Notes: generated by a model not told the origin, from the letters alone. Counted from the first letter of the stretch, positions 1 through 9,317 are shown. The stretch: DNA of 64,000 nt from Curvibacter sp. (GCA_004293725.1 REAW01000005.1:57078-121077); one strand, 5' to 3'. A program made the numbers and translations.

Positions 1-63
1 AGCTATGTTACTGCAGTCTGCGTAGTTTGTGTGAAGTGCCGGGCCGCCATGCGGCATTTAACT

Positions 64-79
64 TGGCATGGCTCCTGCT
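64..79 (+). promoter_or_regulatory. sigma54 (RpoN) promoter of glnK-amtB
   Basis: The 16-mer TGGCATGGCTCCTGCT matches the -24/-12 consensus TGGCACG-N4-TTGCW with two changes, and the GG-to-GC spacing is exact. It lies about 85 nt upstream of glnK. Nitrogen control of glnK-amtB by NtrC and RpoN is well known in proteobacteria. I did not find a clear NtrC palindrome in the 63 bases visible upstream, so the enhancer may lie before the window. Confidence 0.75.
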
Positions 80-156
80 TTAAAGGTGTATCTCCAGACC
101 CATGGAGAGGCAGACCAGCCAGACCCGGTGTCTGTATTCAACTGTTATCAAGCTGA

Positions 157-504
<348 letters not shown>

Positions 505-523
505 CCAGAAAGAGAGCCCCAAC

Positions 524-2038
524 ATGAAAAAATTGCTTGCCTCCCTAGCCTTGGGCCTGAGCCTGCTAGGAACCGGAACGTTCGCCTTGGCGCAAGACGC
601 CAAACCCGCAGAAGCGCCTGCAGCTACGGCACCCGCTGCAGCCGCACCGGCCGAAATGGCTGCGCCTGCCGCTGCCCCAGCTCCTGCCGCCGCTGAAGCT
701 GCGCCTGCTGCCCCAGCTCCCGCACTAGTGCCCAACAAGGGTGACACCGCTTGGATGACCATGGCCACCGCCATGGTGATTTTCATGACCTTGCCTGGCT
801 TGGCACTGTTCTACGGCGGTTTGGTGCGCAGCAAAAACATGCTGTCCGTTCTGATGCAGGTGTTTGTGGTTAGTGCAGTCATCTACATCTTGTGGGCCGT
901 CTATGGGTACACGCTGGCCTTTGGTGGCGACGGTGCATTCATCGGCACACTCGACAAGCTGTTCCTCAAGGGCGTGACCACAGAATCCGTTGCGGCCACC
1001 TTCAGCAAGGGCGTCGTAATCCCAGAGCTCACATTTGTGGCCTTCCAGGCAACGTTTGCGGCCATCACCTGCGCACTGATCGTGGGCGCTTTTGCAGAAC
1101 GCATCAAGTTCTCTGCCGTGCTGGCTTTCAGCGTGTTGTGGTTCACCTTCAGCTACCTCCCCATGGCACACATGGTCTGGTACTGGGCGGGTCCTGACGC
1201 GATCTCTGACGCTGCATCGCTGGAAAAAGTGGTGGGGGCAGCTGGTTTCTTGTGGGCCAAGGGCGCGCTGGACTTCGCTGGCGGCACTGTGGTGCACATC
1301 AACGCGGCTGTTGCTGGCTTGGTAGGTGCCTATGTGGTCGGTAAGCGCATCGGTTACGGCAAAGAAGCCATGGCGCCTCACAGCCTGACTTTGACCATGG
1401 TTGGCGCAGCCATGCTGTGGTTTGGCTGGTTTGGTTTCAATGCAGGTTCCAACCTCGAAGCGAACGGCCTGACCGCTCTGGCGTTCATCAACACCCTGTT
1501 GGCAACTGCTGCTGCCACCTTGGCCTGGATTACCGGTGAAGCCCTGACCCGTGGCAAAGCGTCCATGCTGGGTGCTGCTTCCGGTGCCGTGGCTGGTTTG
1601 GTTGCCATTACACCGGCTTGCGGTTTTGTGGGCCCCATGGGTGCCATCGTCATCGGCTTGGTCGGCGGCTTTGCCTGCCTGTGGGGTGTGAACGGTCTGA
1701 AGCGCCTGCTGGGTGCCGATGACTCCCTGGATGTGTTCGGTGTGCACGGCGTGGGCGGTATCGTGGGCGCTGTGTTGACCGGTGTGTTTGCAGCGCCTTC
1801 CCTGGGTGGTACTGGCGTCTATGACTACGTGACCAACGCAGTGGCTGAAGGCTACTCCATCGGCACCCAAGTCTGGATCCAGACCCAGGGCGTGTTGGTC
1901 ACCATTGTGTGGTCCGCTGTGGTTTCCTTCATCGCATTCAAGCTGGTGGATCTGGTCATTGGTTTGCGTGTCAGCGAAGAAGACGAACGCGAAGGCTTGG
2001 ACATTTCCAGCCATGGCGAAACTGCCTACAACCGGTAA
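524..2038 (+). CDS. amtB: Ammonium transporter AmtB
   Basis: A 504-residue Amt/Rh channel. The chosen ATG follows an AGAGAG ribosome site and opens with a cleavable signal peptide ending near FALA. A long Ala/Pro-rich spacer of about 50 residues precedes the channel, which explains why it is longer than the E. coli protein. The twin pore histidines sit in GGTVVHINAAVAGLV and VFGVHGVGGIVG. The protein conducts ammonium across the inner membrane and is closed by GlnK, encoded just upstream. A longer frame opening at 401 overlaps glnK and is unlikely to be used. Confidence 0.96.
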   Translation: MKKLLASLALGLSLLGTGTFALAQDAKPAEAPAATAPAAAAPAEMAAPAAAPAPAAAEAAPAAPAPALVPNKGDTAWMTMATAMVIFMTLPGLALFYGGLVRSKNMLSVLMQVFVVSAVIYILWAVYGYTLAFGGDGAFIGTLDKLFLKGVTTESVAATFSKGVVIPELTFVAFQATFAAITCALIVGAFAERIKFSAVLAFSVLWFTFSYLPMAHMVWYWAGPDAISDAASLEKVVGAAGFLWAKGALDFAGGTVVHINAAVAGLVGAYVVGKRIGYGKEAMAPHSLTLTMVGAAMLWFGWFGFNAGSNLEANGLTALAFINTLLATAAATLAWITGEALTRGKASMLGAASGAVAGLVAITPACGFVGPMGAIVIGLVGGFACLWGVNGLKRLLGADDSLDVFGVHGVGGIVGAVLTGVFAAPSLGGTGVYDYVTNAVAEGYSIGTQVWIQTQGVLVTIVWSAVVSFIAFKLVDLVIGLRVSEEDEREGLDISSHGETAYNR

Positions 2039-2084
2039 TCCTCTGGATACGGTTACGAACTAGTTTCGATTCTTCTTGAGATGT

Positions 2085-2123
2085 CGGCCCGGTAGGACTT
2101 TGGTCCCACCGGGCCGTTTTTTT
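2085..2123 (+). terminator. Rho-independent terminator of glnK-amtB
   Basis: A CGGCCCGGT arm (2085-2093) pairs with ACCGGGCCG (2108-2116). The stem continues inward after one mismatch with GGAC/GTCC around a TTTG loop, and seven T residues follow. It lies 47 nt after the amtB stop. Confidence 0.9.
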
Positions 2124-2150
2124 GCCAGCAACGCGGTGCACAATGCCACC

Positions 2151-3017
2151 ATGACTTCTACACTCACCCTGCGCAACGGCCATCTGCTGTGCGACCTCAA
2201 ACCAGAATTGGGCGGCAGCATTGCCGGTCTTTGGCTGGGCCCTGACCCGGTGCTGCGCTCGGTGTCGGGCGCGCACATGCAGTCCGTGCGTCAGTCGGCA
2301 AGTTACCCGCTGGTGCCGTTCTCGAACCGCATTGGCCACGGCCAATTGCAATGGGCGGGCACCAGCCACCCCTTGATCAAAAACTTTGACCCCGAACCCC
2401 ACGCCATCCATGGCATTGGCTGGGAGCGGCCTTGGGCCGTACTGGAGGCGTCCGATGCATTTGCGCTGTTGTCGTTTGAACACAAGGCCGACGCATCCTG
2501 GCCGTTTGACTTTGATGCTTCCCAGGCCTTCAAGCTTGAAGCAGGTGCACTGGAAATGGCGATCTCCATCACCAACCAGTCGCAAGTCGCCGCGCCGGTC
2601 GGCTTGGGCTGGCACCCCTACTTTGTCAAGCGCGCTGACACGGAGGTAGATTTCAGCGCTACCGGCCGATGGGAAATGGGCAGCGACAAGCTGCCCACGC
2701 ACCGCATCGCCCATACCGGCCTCCACCAAGCGACCGCCGAATTGACGGTGGACCACTGTTTTGACGGTTGGGATGGATTGCTCACCTTGCAAGACAGCAT
2801 CTTGCGTGTGCGGGTCAGTTCGGCACTCAGCCGCTTGGTGGTGTTCACCACGCCCGAGCGCGACAACATCGCCGTCGAGCCCGTGAGCCATGTGAACAAC
2901 GCGCTCAACATCATGGCGCAGACCGGGGCGAAGGCCGAAGATCTGGGGGTCGTCGTGCTACAGCCGGGGCAGACCTACTCGTGCGAAATGCGCATAGAAG
3001 TGGAGCGCACCGCATGA
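2151..3017 (+). CDS. Aldose 1-epimerase (mutarotase family)
   Basis: A 288-residue galactose-mutarotase-fold protein that interconverts alpha and beta anomers of aldoses. The first conserved His lies in HAIHGIGWERPW, the second in LGWHPYF, and the general-base Glu in AVEPVSHVNNA near the C-terminus. No signal peptide, so cytosolic. The ATG is chosen because the frame upstream runs into the amtB terminator. Its stop overlaps the start of the next gene (ATGA), so the two are translationally coupled, which suggests a shared sugar-lactone route. The sugar itself cannot be read from the sequence. Confidence 0.88.
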   Translation: MTSTLTLRNGHLLCDLKPELGGSIAGLWLGPDPVLRSVSGAHMQSVRQSASYPLVPFSNRIGHGQLQWAGTSHPLIKNFDPEPHAIHGIGWERPWAVLEASDAFALLSFEHKADASWPFDFDASQAFKLEAGALEMAISITNQSQVAAPVGLGWHPYFVKRADTEVDFSATGRWEMGSDKLPTHRIAHTGLHQATAELTVDHCFDGWDGLLTLQDSILRVRVSSALSRLVVFTTPERDNIAVEPVSHVNNALNIMAQTGAKAEDLGVVVLQPGQTYSCEMRIEVERTA

Positions 3018-3925
3018 GCTGGCAAGCCCTGAGCCCAGACACTTTCGAACTCGGTGAGTCGCCCTTTTGGCACCCCCACGAGCAACAGCTCTATTGGGTC
3101 GATATTCCTGGCAAGGCTCTACTGCGTGCCAACGTCTACATGGGCACCGTGCAACGATGGGACATGCCCACCGAGCCGGGCTGCATAGCGCCCGCCGCCG
3201 GTGGCGGGCTGGTCATTGCCCTGCGCCACGGTGTATTCCGCGCACGCGAGTGGGGCGGTGCACTGGAACACCTTGTCACGCTGCCCTACGACACGGCCGT
3301 GGTGCGCGCCAATGACGGCAAATGCGATGCGCTGGGCCGTTTCTGGGTGGGCACCATTGACGAACCCAAGGCCCATCGCGCTGCAGCGCTGTTTTCCATC
3401 GACTGCCGCGACGGCACGCCCGTGCTGCAACAGCAGGCGCAAGACGCACTCACGGGCAATGGTTTGGCCTGGAGCCCCGACAACCGCACCCTGTATTGGT
3501 CCGACACGCCCAACCATGTGGTCCATGCCTGGGACTACGACTTGCAGGCCAACACCCTCAGCAAGCATCGTATTTTTCAGCAGTGCGCACCCAAGCCAGC
3601 GGGTTGGACCTTTGAAACCACAACGTATGCGGGCCGCCCCGATGGCGCTGCGGTGGATGTGGAAGGCAACTATTACGCTGCCATGTTCGAAGGCCGGCGC
3701 ATTTGCAAGTTTGCACCTGACGGCACGCTGCTCAGCGAATACCCAGTCCCCGCGCAGTGCCCGACCATGCCCTGTTTTGGCGGCGAAGACCTCAAAACCT
3801 TGTACGTGACGACGGCGCGCCACGGGCGCAGTGCGGCCGAACTGGCGCAGATGCCACTGTCAGGTGCGGTCTTCTCCATGCGCGTGGATGTCCCGGGGTT
3901 GCCTGTGAATTTGTTTGTCGACTGA
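3014..3925 (+). CDS. SMP-30/gluconolactonase/LRE family sugar lactonase
   Basis: A 303-residue six-bladed beta-propeller hydrolase. Family metal ligands are visible: Glu in ELGESPFWHP near residue 18, Asn in RANDGKCDALGRFWVGT, Asn in TGNGLAWSPDN and Asp in PDGAAVDVEGNY. These enzymes hydrolyse aldonolactones such as glucono-, arabino- or xylonolactone. The start ATG overlaps the stop of the epimerase, so both form one unit. No sugar dehydrogenase or transporter is next to it in the window, so the pathway is unassigned. Confidence 0.88.
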   Translation: MSWQALSPDTFELGESPFWHPHEQQLYWVDIPGKALLRANVYMGTVQRWDMPTEPGCIAPAAGGGLVIALRHGVFRAREWGGALEHLVTLPYDTAVVRANDGKCDALGRFWVGTIDEPKAHRAAALFSIDCRDGTPVLQQQAQDALTGNGLAWSPDNRTLYWSDTPNHVVHAWDYDLQANTLSKHRIFQQCAPKPAGWTFETTTYAGRPDGAAVDVEGNYYAAMFEGRRICKFAPDGTLLSEYPVPAQCPTMPCFGGEDLKTLYVTTARHGRSAAELAQMPLSGAVFSMRVDVPGLPVNLFVD

Positions 3926-3976
3926 CCGTCAAAAAATTCACGCTATGAAAGCTGGCGGCACCTTACCATCTGCGCC

Positions 3977-5137
3977 ATGCAAGTCGCACCCTCACTCCAA
4001 CCCCTGCTGGACCAAGTTCGCACCGCGATAGAAGAGCGCACGCCGCTCCAGATTCGAGGCGGAGGCAGCAAAGACTTTGTGGGCACTATCCAGCCCGCCC
4101 AGCGGCTGGACACCCGCAGCCATTGCGGCATTCTGGATTACGCGCCCACAGAACTGGTAGTGACCGTTGCCGCCGGTACACCGCTGGCAGAGCTGGAAGC
4201 CGTGCTGGCAGAAAAAGGCCAATGCCTGCCCTTTGAGCCGCCGCACTTCGCCTGGGCTTCTGCAGAGGGCCAGCCCCGCTTAGCAACGGTTGGCGGAATG
4301 GTCGCCAGCGGGCTTGCTGGCCCTGCCCGCGCCAGCGTGGGCAGTGTGCGTGACTACGTTTTGGGCCTGCAACTGATCAACGGCCAGGGGCAGCACCTCA
4401 CCTTTGGCGGCCAAGTGATGAAGAACGTGGCGGGGTACGACGTGTCCCGCCTCATGGCAGGCGCCATGGGCACGCTGGGCGTGATTACTGAAGTCTCGCT
4501 CAAGGTGCTGCCAGTGGCGCCGGCCGAGGCCACACTGGTGTTCGCACTGGACCAAGCGACAGCGCTGGAACAATTGCACCGATGGGGGGGGCAGCCGCTG
4601 CCACTGAACGCCAGCTGCTGGGTGCATGACGACACAGCGCCCGGCGGCGGACGCGACCTTTTGTTTGTACGCTTGCGCGGCGCTATGGCAGCCGTCGAGG
4701 CAGCCTGCCGCACCATGTTGGCAGACGCGCCGGGCGAGCGAATGGCCAACACCCTGGCGGAGCCGGACTGGGCTTTGTTGCGCGACCAGCGCCTGCCTTT
4801 TTTTGTGGCACCACGTTCGCCAGAACTCGCGTTGTGGCGACTGTCAGTGGCTCCTGCCGCACCCGTGCTCGACCTGCCCGGGCCGCAGTTGGTGGAGTGG
4901 CATGGTGGCCTGCGCTGGGTCTGGGCGCCGCAGCAAGCGGGCGCCCAGCTGCAGGCTGCGGCCAGTGCAGCGGGTGGAAACGCTACTATTTTTGTAGCTG
5001 CTAGCGCAGATGCTGTAAGGGCTGGGTGCCAATTTGACGCCAAAGATACCGCCAAAGATGCCATTGCCAAACGCCTCAAGGCGGCTTTTGACCCTTTGGG
5101 GCTGTTCAATCCGGGGCGCCTGTGCGCCGATCTGTGA
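3977..5137 (+). CDS. glcE: Glycolate oxidase FAD-binding subunit GlcE
   Basis: A 386-residue PCMH-type FAD-binding subunit. The N-terminus has the pyrophosphate-binding stretch IRGGGSKDFVG, the middle has GGMVASGLAGPARASVGSVR and VMKNVAGYDVSRLMAGAMG, and it ends with the family motif FDPLGLFNPGRL. With GlcD and GlcF it oxidises glycolate to glyoxylate at the membrane. glcF follows after 9 nt. The large FAD subunit glcD is not in the flanks seen here. A 56-nt dispersed repeat (4982-5037) is read in frame near the C-terminus and encodes about 18 residues before the conserved end motif. Confidence 0.93.
   Translation: MQVAPSLQPLLDQVRTAIEERTPLQIRGGGSKDFVGTIQPAQRLDTRSHCGILDYAPTELVVTVAAGTPLAELEAVLAEKGQCLPFEPPHFAWASAEGQPRLATVGGMVASGLAGPARASVGSVRDYVLGLQLINGQGQHLTFGGQVMKNVAGYDVSRLMAGAMGTLGVITEVSLKVLPVAPAEATLVFALDQATALEQLHRWGGQPLPLNASCWVHDDTAPGGGRDLLFVRLRGAMAAVEAACRTMLADAPGERMANTLAEPDWALLRDQRLPFFVAPRSPELALWRLSVAPAAPVLDLPGPQLVEWHGGLRWVWAPQQAGAQLQAAASAAGGNATIFVAASADAVRAGCQFDAKDTAKDAIAKRLKAAFDPLGLFNPGRLCADL
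4982..5037 (+). repeat. 56-nt dispersed repeat, copy 1 (inside glcE)
   Basis: Starts GCTAC-N7-GTAGC, continues TGCTAGCGCA, and ends GGGCTGGGTGCCAATTTGA. It aligns without gaps to the copies at 17200, 19726, 25757, 27445, 29884, 48401 and 58495. Here it is translated in frame as ATIFVAASADAVRAGCQF, with no frameshift or stop. Confidence 0.85.
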
Positions 5138-5146
5138 GCACACCGC

Positions 5147-6403
5147 ATGCAAACCCAACTTGCCCCTGAGTACCAAAACACCCCAGACGGTCTGGCTGCC
5201 GAGGCCATTTTGCGCAAATGTGTGCACTGCGGGTTTTGCACCGCTACCTGCCCCACCTACCAGCTGTTGGGCGATGAGCTGGACGGCCCGCGTGGGCGTA
5301 TCTACCTCATGAAGCAGGTGTTGGAAGGCCAAACACCCACCCGCGCCACCCAGCTGCACCTGGATCGGTGCCTGACCTGCCGCAATTGCGAAAGTACCTG
5401 CCCCAGTGGCGTGGACTACGGCCACCTGGTCGACATTGGCCGCAAGTTGGTCGATGCCAAAGTACCGCGCCCTTTGGGCGAGCGCGCGCTGCGTTGGGCC
5501 TTGAAAGAGGGCTTGCCTTCGCCCCTGTTTGCACCCGCCATGAAGTTGGGCCAACTGGTACGCCCCCTACTGCCGAAAGGCTTGCAAAACAAGGTACCGG
5601 CACCCCAGGCGGCAGGCGTCTGGCCTACGCGTCAGCACGCGCGCCGAGTGTTGATGCTGGAGGGCTGCGTGCAACCGTCCATGGCGCCCAACATCAACAG
5701 CGCCACTGCCCGCGTGCTGGACGCTGCCGGCGTGCAGGTCCAGGTAGCAGCCAAGGCCGGATGCTGTGGGGCGGTGAAGTTTCACCTCAACGACCAAGAC
5801 GGCGGCACCGCCGAAATGCGCGCCAACATCGACGCGTGGTGGCCCTATGTGGAACAAGGCGCGGATGCCGTGGTCATGAACGCATCGGGCTGTGGCGTCA
5901 CGGTCAAAGAATATGGTCACGTCCTGCGCGACGACCCCGAGTACGCTGAAAAGGCCGCGCGCATCAGCGCGCTGACCCGTGACCTGAGCGAGCTGTTGCC
6001 TGAGTTGTTGCCTGCCTTGAAAGCCAGGCTGGGCGAAGCTGGCGCACGCCAGCAGCCTGCCTTGGTGTTCCACCCGCCTTGCACCTTGCAACATGGCCAA
6101 AAACTCAAAGGCGGGGTGGAAGCGCATCTGGCGGCGTTGGGGTTTTCGATTCGTATTGCCAGCAGCGAATCCCATCTGTGCTGCGGCTCTGCCGGCACCT
6201 ACTCGGTGTTGAATCCCGCGCTGTCGTACCAGCTGCGCGACCGCAAGCTCGGATACCTGGCACCCACTGCGGGGGAGGTCATCATCAGTGCCAATATTGG
6301 GTGCATCACCCACCTGCAGAGTGGCACTGCCACACCAGTACAGCACTGGGTTGAAGTGCTGGACGCGGCTTTGTCCGCCACACCGCCAGCGTTCGCCGCA
6401 TAA
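5147..6403 (+). CDS. glcF: Glycolate oxidase iron-sulfur subunit GlcF
   Basis: A 418-residue protein with two 4Fe-4S ferredoxin motifs, CVHCGFCTATCPTY near residue 25 and CLTCRNCESTCPSG near residue 75. Two CCG-type heterodisulfide-reductase domains follow (AKAGCCGAVKFHLN and SHLCCGSAGTYS). It carries electrons from the GlcD/GlcE flavins towards the quinone pool. It lies 9 nt after glcE and is surely co-transcribed. The length matches the family. Confidence 0.95.
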   Translation: MQTQLAPEYQNTPDGLAAEAILRKCVHCGFCTATCPTYQLLGDELDGPRGRIYLMKQVLEGQTPTRATQLHLDRCLTCRNCESTCPSGVDYGHLVDIGRKLVDAKVPRPLGERALRWALKEGLPSPLFAPAMKLGQLVRPLLPKGLQNKVPAPQAAGVWPTRQHARRVLMLEGCVQPSMAPNINSATARVLDAAGVQVQVAAKAGCCGAVKFHLNDQDGGTAEMRANIDAWWPYVEQGADAVVMNASGCGVTVKEYGHVLRDDPEYAEKAARISALTRDLSELLPELLPALKARLGEAGARQQPALVFHPPCTLQHGQKLKGGVEAHLAALGFSIRIASSESHLCCGSAGTYSVLNPALSYQLRDRKLGYLAPTAGEVIISANIGCITHLQSGTATPVQHWVEVLDAALSATPPAFAA

Positions 6404-6424
6404 TCACGGCGGAGGGCCGCCCAT

Positions 6425-7213
6425 ATGGGGTGGCGCCAGTGCGACACGTTTGACTCTGGGGGCCCCATGAACCCGTCCGACCACATCGATGATCCGCGCC
6501 GCCAATGGCTGATTCAGGCCTTGGCAGCAGGCGTTTTTGGCCCCGCCTTGGGGCTGGCGCAAGCACAAAGCCTGTTCGGCAATCGTCCCAGCAAGCTGCC
6601 CGCCGGGCAATCGATCTACAGTTTGAGCGGCACAGTTCGCGTGAACGAACAGCCGGCCACGCTGAGCACCACCATCAAGCCCGGTGACACCTTGCAAACC
6701 GCCAAAGACAGCCAGGTGATCTTTGTGGTCAATACCCATTCCATGATTTTGCGGGGCGACAGCAAACTGGTCATAGAAGCGCCCATGGGAGCTCCCGCCG
6801 ATACTTCTGTCACGGGCTTTCTGATTGGCGGCTTGCGCATGATCACCGGCAAGCTGTTGTCGGTCTCACGCAACTCGCCCATGCGGGTTACCACGGCCAC
6901 GTCCACCATAGGCATCCGGGGCACGGGTTTTTATGTGGAGTCGGACCCCGAGCAAACCTACTTCTGCACCTGCTATGGATCAACCGAAGTACAGGCCAAC
7001 GATGACCCGGAAAGCCGCGAAGTCGTGACGGCGCGCCACCACGACCGGCCACTGTACATCGTGAAAGACGGCGGCAAGGGCAAGAACATCCGCAGCGCCC
7101 CGTTCCTGAACCATACCGACCAAGAGCTGGCCCTCATCGAAACACTGGTAGGGCGCAAAACCCCCTTTGTGTTCTCCAGCGACGCTTACAGCGGCCCACG
7201 GAGAAGTTACTGA
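6425..7213 (+). CDS. Exported FecR-domain protein
   Basis: Up to 262 residues. GGAGGG eight bases upstream supports the ATG at 6425. An alternative ATG at 6467 gives a neat Tat-like leader, DDPRRQWLIQALAAGVFG, with Ala-X-Ala near LAQAQ. The FecR beta-sandwich covers about residues 60-190 (VRVNEQPATLSTTIKPGD, TSTIGIRGTGFYVE). Classical FecR proteins are membrane anti-sigma sensors, but this one has no cytoplasmic anti-sigma segment and no ECF sigma gene beside it, so a periplasmic scaffold or binding role is more likely. It converges on the triheme lipoprotein gene with 29 nt between stops. Confidence 0.8.
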   Translation: MGWRQCDTFDSGGPMNPSDHIDDPRRQWLIQALAAGVFGPALGLAQAQSLFGNRPSKLPAGQSIYSLSGTVRVNEQPATLSTTIKPGDTLQTAKDSQVIFVVNTHSMILRGDSKLVIEAPMGAPADTSVTGFLIGGLRMITGKLLSVSRNSPMRVTTATSTIGIRGTGFYVESDPEQTYFCTCYGSTEVQANDDPESREVVTARHHDRPLYIVKDGGKGKNIRSAPFLNHTDQELALIETLVGRKTPFVFSSDAYSGPRRSY

Positions 7214-7242
7214 GGTCGTAGACGGCTGCAAGAACCCAGGAT

Positions 7243-9306
7243 TTACTCCGGTGCGCCGTTCATGATCCAGCCGAGGATTTTGTCGTAGTCCTCGCGCCCC
7301 ACCGCGCCGGGTGTCAGCGCGGCGTTGAAGCCCGTGACCAAGCCGCCACCATGGTGATTGCCCGAAGGTTTGCGCAGCAACGGGCTTGCGACCCAATCGG
7401 TAAAGTTGACGCGGCCACGAAGCTCTCTGTAAAACCATTGGTTGTCCAGGACATTCGTACCGCCCGCTAAGTCGGATGCACCGTCAGCATTGCGGTCGTA
7501 GTTGGTGTACCAAATGGGAGGTACGCCAGCGTCGCCGTTGGAGGGCGTGTGACAACCTGTGCACCCACCGCCCCCCGTTTGCAAGATGGCCTTGATATCG
7601 GCAAATCGCAAAGAGCGGGCGTCAAATGCCCCGGTGGTCACGATGATGTCCACGTTGACCGGCGCGCTCAGCGTAGTCCCCCGGCTGGTGATGAGTCTGA
7701 CGGTGTACGTACCGTCGCCGTTCGTGTTCAAGGTGGCGTTGGATGAACTGGCGTTGCTGATGGACGCACCACCCGGCGAGGACACGATAGACCATTGGTA
7801 GCCGGTGGAATAAAGACTCATGGCAGCAGAGAGCGGAGTCGTATTCGCAGCTAAACCCGCTGAGCTTGGCGGAACAATTCGGGTTGGCCCGGGGTCAGCC
7901 ACGGGGCGCCCAGGCGCCCTGCTGGTACCGCTGTACCCTTTGCTGGTCAGGTACGTGGCCATGGTGTTGTAAATCCCGGGCGTGGCCCAGTATTTATCAG
8001 AAATAAGTTTTGCCAAAGGCATGTTGCCCCGGTCTAACACGTGGGCCCGAATGCGGTCCGCATAGCCATCAAATTTGGCGTAAGTTTCAAAGTCGATGTC
8101 AGACTGGTTGCCCGAACCCCGGAGCAAGTGGCAAACACGGCAGGAGTTGGCTTGGGCGTCGATGTAAAGATTGCTTGGCACGGCTGCTCCCCAGCCAGGG
8201 CCAACATAGTTGTCAATAGCACTCGTGGCAGCGTTTGCCAAGGTGTCAGCGGCCCCGCCATACATGTCTTTGAGGTGGGTAGCTGCGGTTCCTTGGTATT
8301 CGTTGCCAATCGCGGGCCGTCTGCATGCATCGTCACCGGTTGCACCCGTTGTGCGGGGCATGGAGCACAAAACCATCTTGTTGATCGTCTTGATGTTGGC
8401 CTCTTGCACGGCCCGGGTAAATGCCGGAATGGTGGAGAAGTCAAACGATGCCGGCTCAAAGGCATGCAATTGGGCCGCAAGGTCTCCACGGACGCCCCCT
8501 ACGTTTCCTCCTAAGTCATCTTTGGACTTCAAATTCATCAGCTTGGCAAACAAGGCCCGTCCCGTGGGCGACCCTGCGGCTGGAGTCAGCGGATCGGCCC
8601 GCCCGCCATGGCAAGACGAGCACACGGTGGGCATGGCTTTGTAGCCCCGTCCGTCCAGATTCACCATCGACAGGCGTGCACCGGTGATGGGGTCAAAGGT
8701 GTAAAACTTGACGAAGTTGGTTGCGCAGACCCTTGCATTGGTGGGGTTGGGCGCTGGGGCCAATGCACCTGCGCAACTTGGGTCGTAGCCGGGGCTGAAT
8801 TCGATACCGTTGGTACCGACGTGCCATTTCGCCTCGGGGTAGATGGCGGCTTCCACATTGAGCGGCGAATACGGGCCGTAAGCGCCCACCAAATAGTTTT
8901 CCACCACAAAGGCCAGGGAGCCATCGGCGTTTTGTCGGCCTGTCATGCGCCGGCCATAGCCGAGGTCGCGTTGGTCCCCCACGATGACGGATACCTCTCC
9001 CAAGGCGCCGCCTGCCGTGCCAAAGCCATTTTTTGCTTTGAATTTGGCCAGCGTGTCGCGTTCGCTGCTGGGGTCTATGGCCTCGTAATAGGCCGTGGCA
9101 TAGGCGGCTGTGGCGATTTGCAGCGTGCCGTCATCTTGCTTTTGGGGATTGGGGAACAGCAAAAAGCTGTCGGGCCCGTCAGTGGGGGTGATCGTTCGTG
9201 CGGCGTTGGGGTTCACATCGTTGATGCTGCCGCCGTCGCCGCAGGCCACCATCAGCGTGGTCAGAGCCAAGCACACGGCCCCACAAGCATAGCGTTGCCA
9301 AGGCAT
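7243..9306 (-). CDS. Triheme cytochrome c lipoprotein with Ig-like domain
   Basis: A 687-residue exported protein. GAGGAG six bases upstream selects the ATG at 9306. The leader ends in the lipobox LMVAC (Cys22), so it is membrane-anchored. Three CXXCH haem sites are visible: CSSCH near residue 229, CRVCH near 389 and CTGCH near 582. An Ig/PKD-like segment (about 500-565, YQWSIVSSPGGASIS through TYTVRLITSRG) separates haems two and three. The C-terminus has a His/Gly-rich SGNHHGGG and a cytochrome-like ending ILGWIMNGAPE. Twelve nucleotides separate it from the barrel gene upstream. Periplasmic or surface electron transfer is inferred; no enzyme domain is recognised. Confidence 0.8.
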   Translation of the reverse strand: MPWQRYACGAVCLALTTLMVACGDGGSINDVNPNAARTITPTDGPDSFLLFPNPQKQDDGTLQIATAAYATAYYEAIDPSSERDTLAKFKAKNGFGTAGGALGEVSVIVGDQRDLGYGRRMTGRQNADGSLAFVVENYLVGAYGPYSPLNVEAAIYPEAKWHVGTNGIEFSPGYDPSCAGALAPAPNPTNARVCATNFVKFYTFDPITGARLSMVNLDGRGYKAMPTVCSSCHGGRADPLTPAAGSPTGRALFAKLMNLKSKDDLGGNVGGVRGDLAAQLHAFEPASFDFSTIPAFTRAVQEANIKTINKMVLCSMPRTTGATGDDACRRPAIGNEYQGTAATHLKDMYGGAADTLANAATSAIDNYVGPGWGAAVPSNLYIDAQANSCRVCHLLRGSGNQSDIDFETYAKFDGYADRIRAHVLDRGNMPLAKLISDKYWATPGIYNTMATYLTSKGYSGTSRAPGRPVADPGPTRIVPPSSAGLAANTTPLSAAMSLYSTGYQWSIVSSPGGASISNASSSNATLNTNGDGTYTVRLITSRGTTLSAPVNVDIIVTTGAFDARSLRFADIKAILQTGGGGCTGCHTPSNGDAGVPPIWYTNYDRNADGASDLAGGTNVLDNQWFYRELRGRVNFTDWVASPLLRKPSGNHHGGGLVTGFNAALTPGAVGREDYDKILGWIMNGAPE

Positions 9307-9317
9307 GTGCATCTCCT

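Noticed and set aside
725..2014. 429-codon minus-strand frame antisense to amtB
   Set aside because: Shadow frame; the plus strand is unambiguous AmtB and the antisense product has no recognisable fold.
5138..5146. Possible frameshift or fusion between glcE and glcF
   Set aside because: glcE ends with its normal GLFNPGRL motif and stop, and glcF has its own start 9 nt later.
7243..9306. Triheme lipoprotein considered as a di-haem cytochrome c peroxidase or MauG-like enzyme
   Set aside because: Haem spacing, the Ig-like insertion and the lack of the peroxidase His/Glu pattern do not fit; only a general cytochrome c call is supported.
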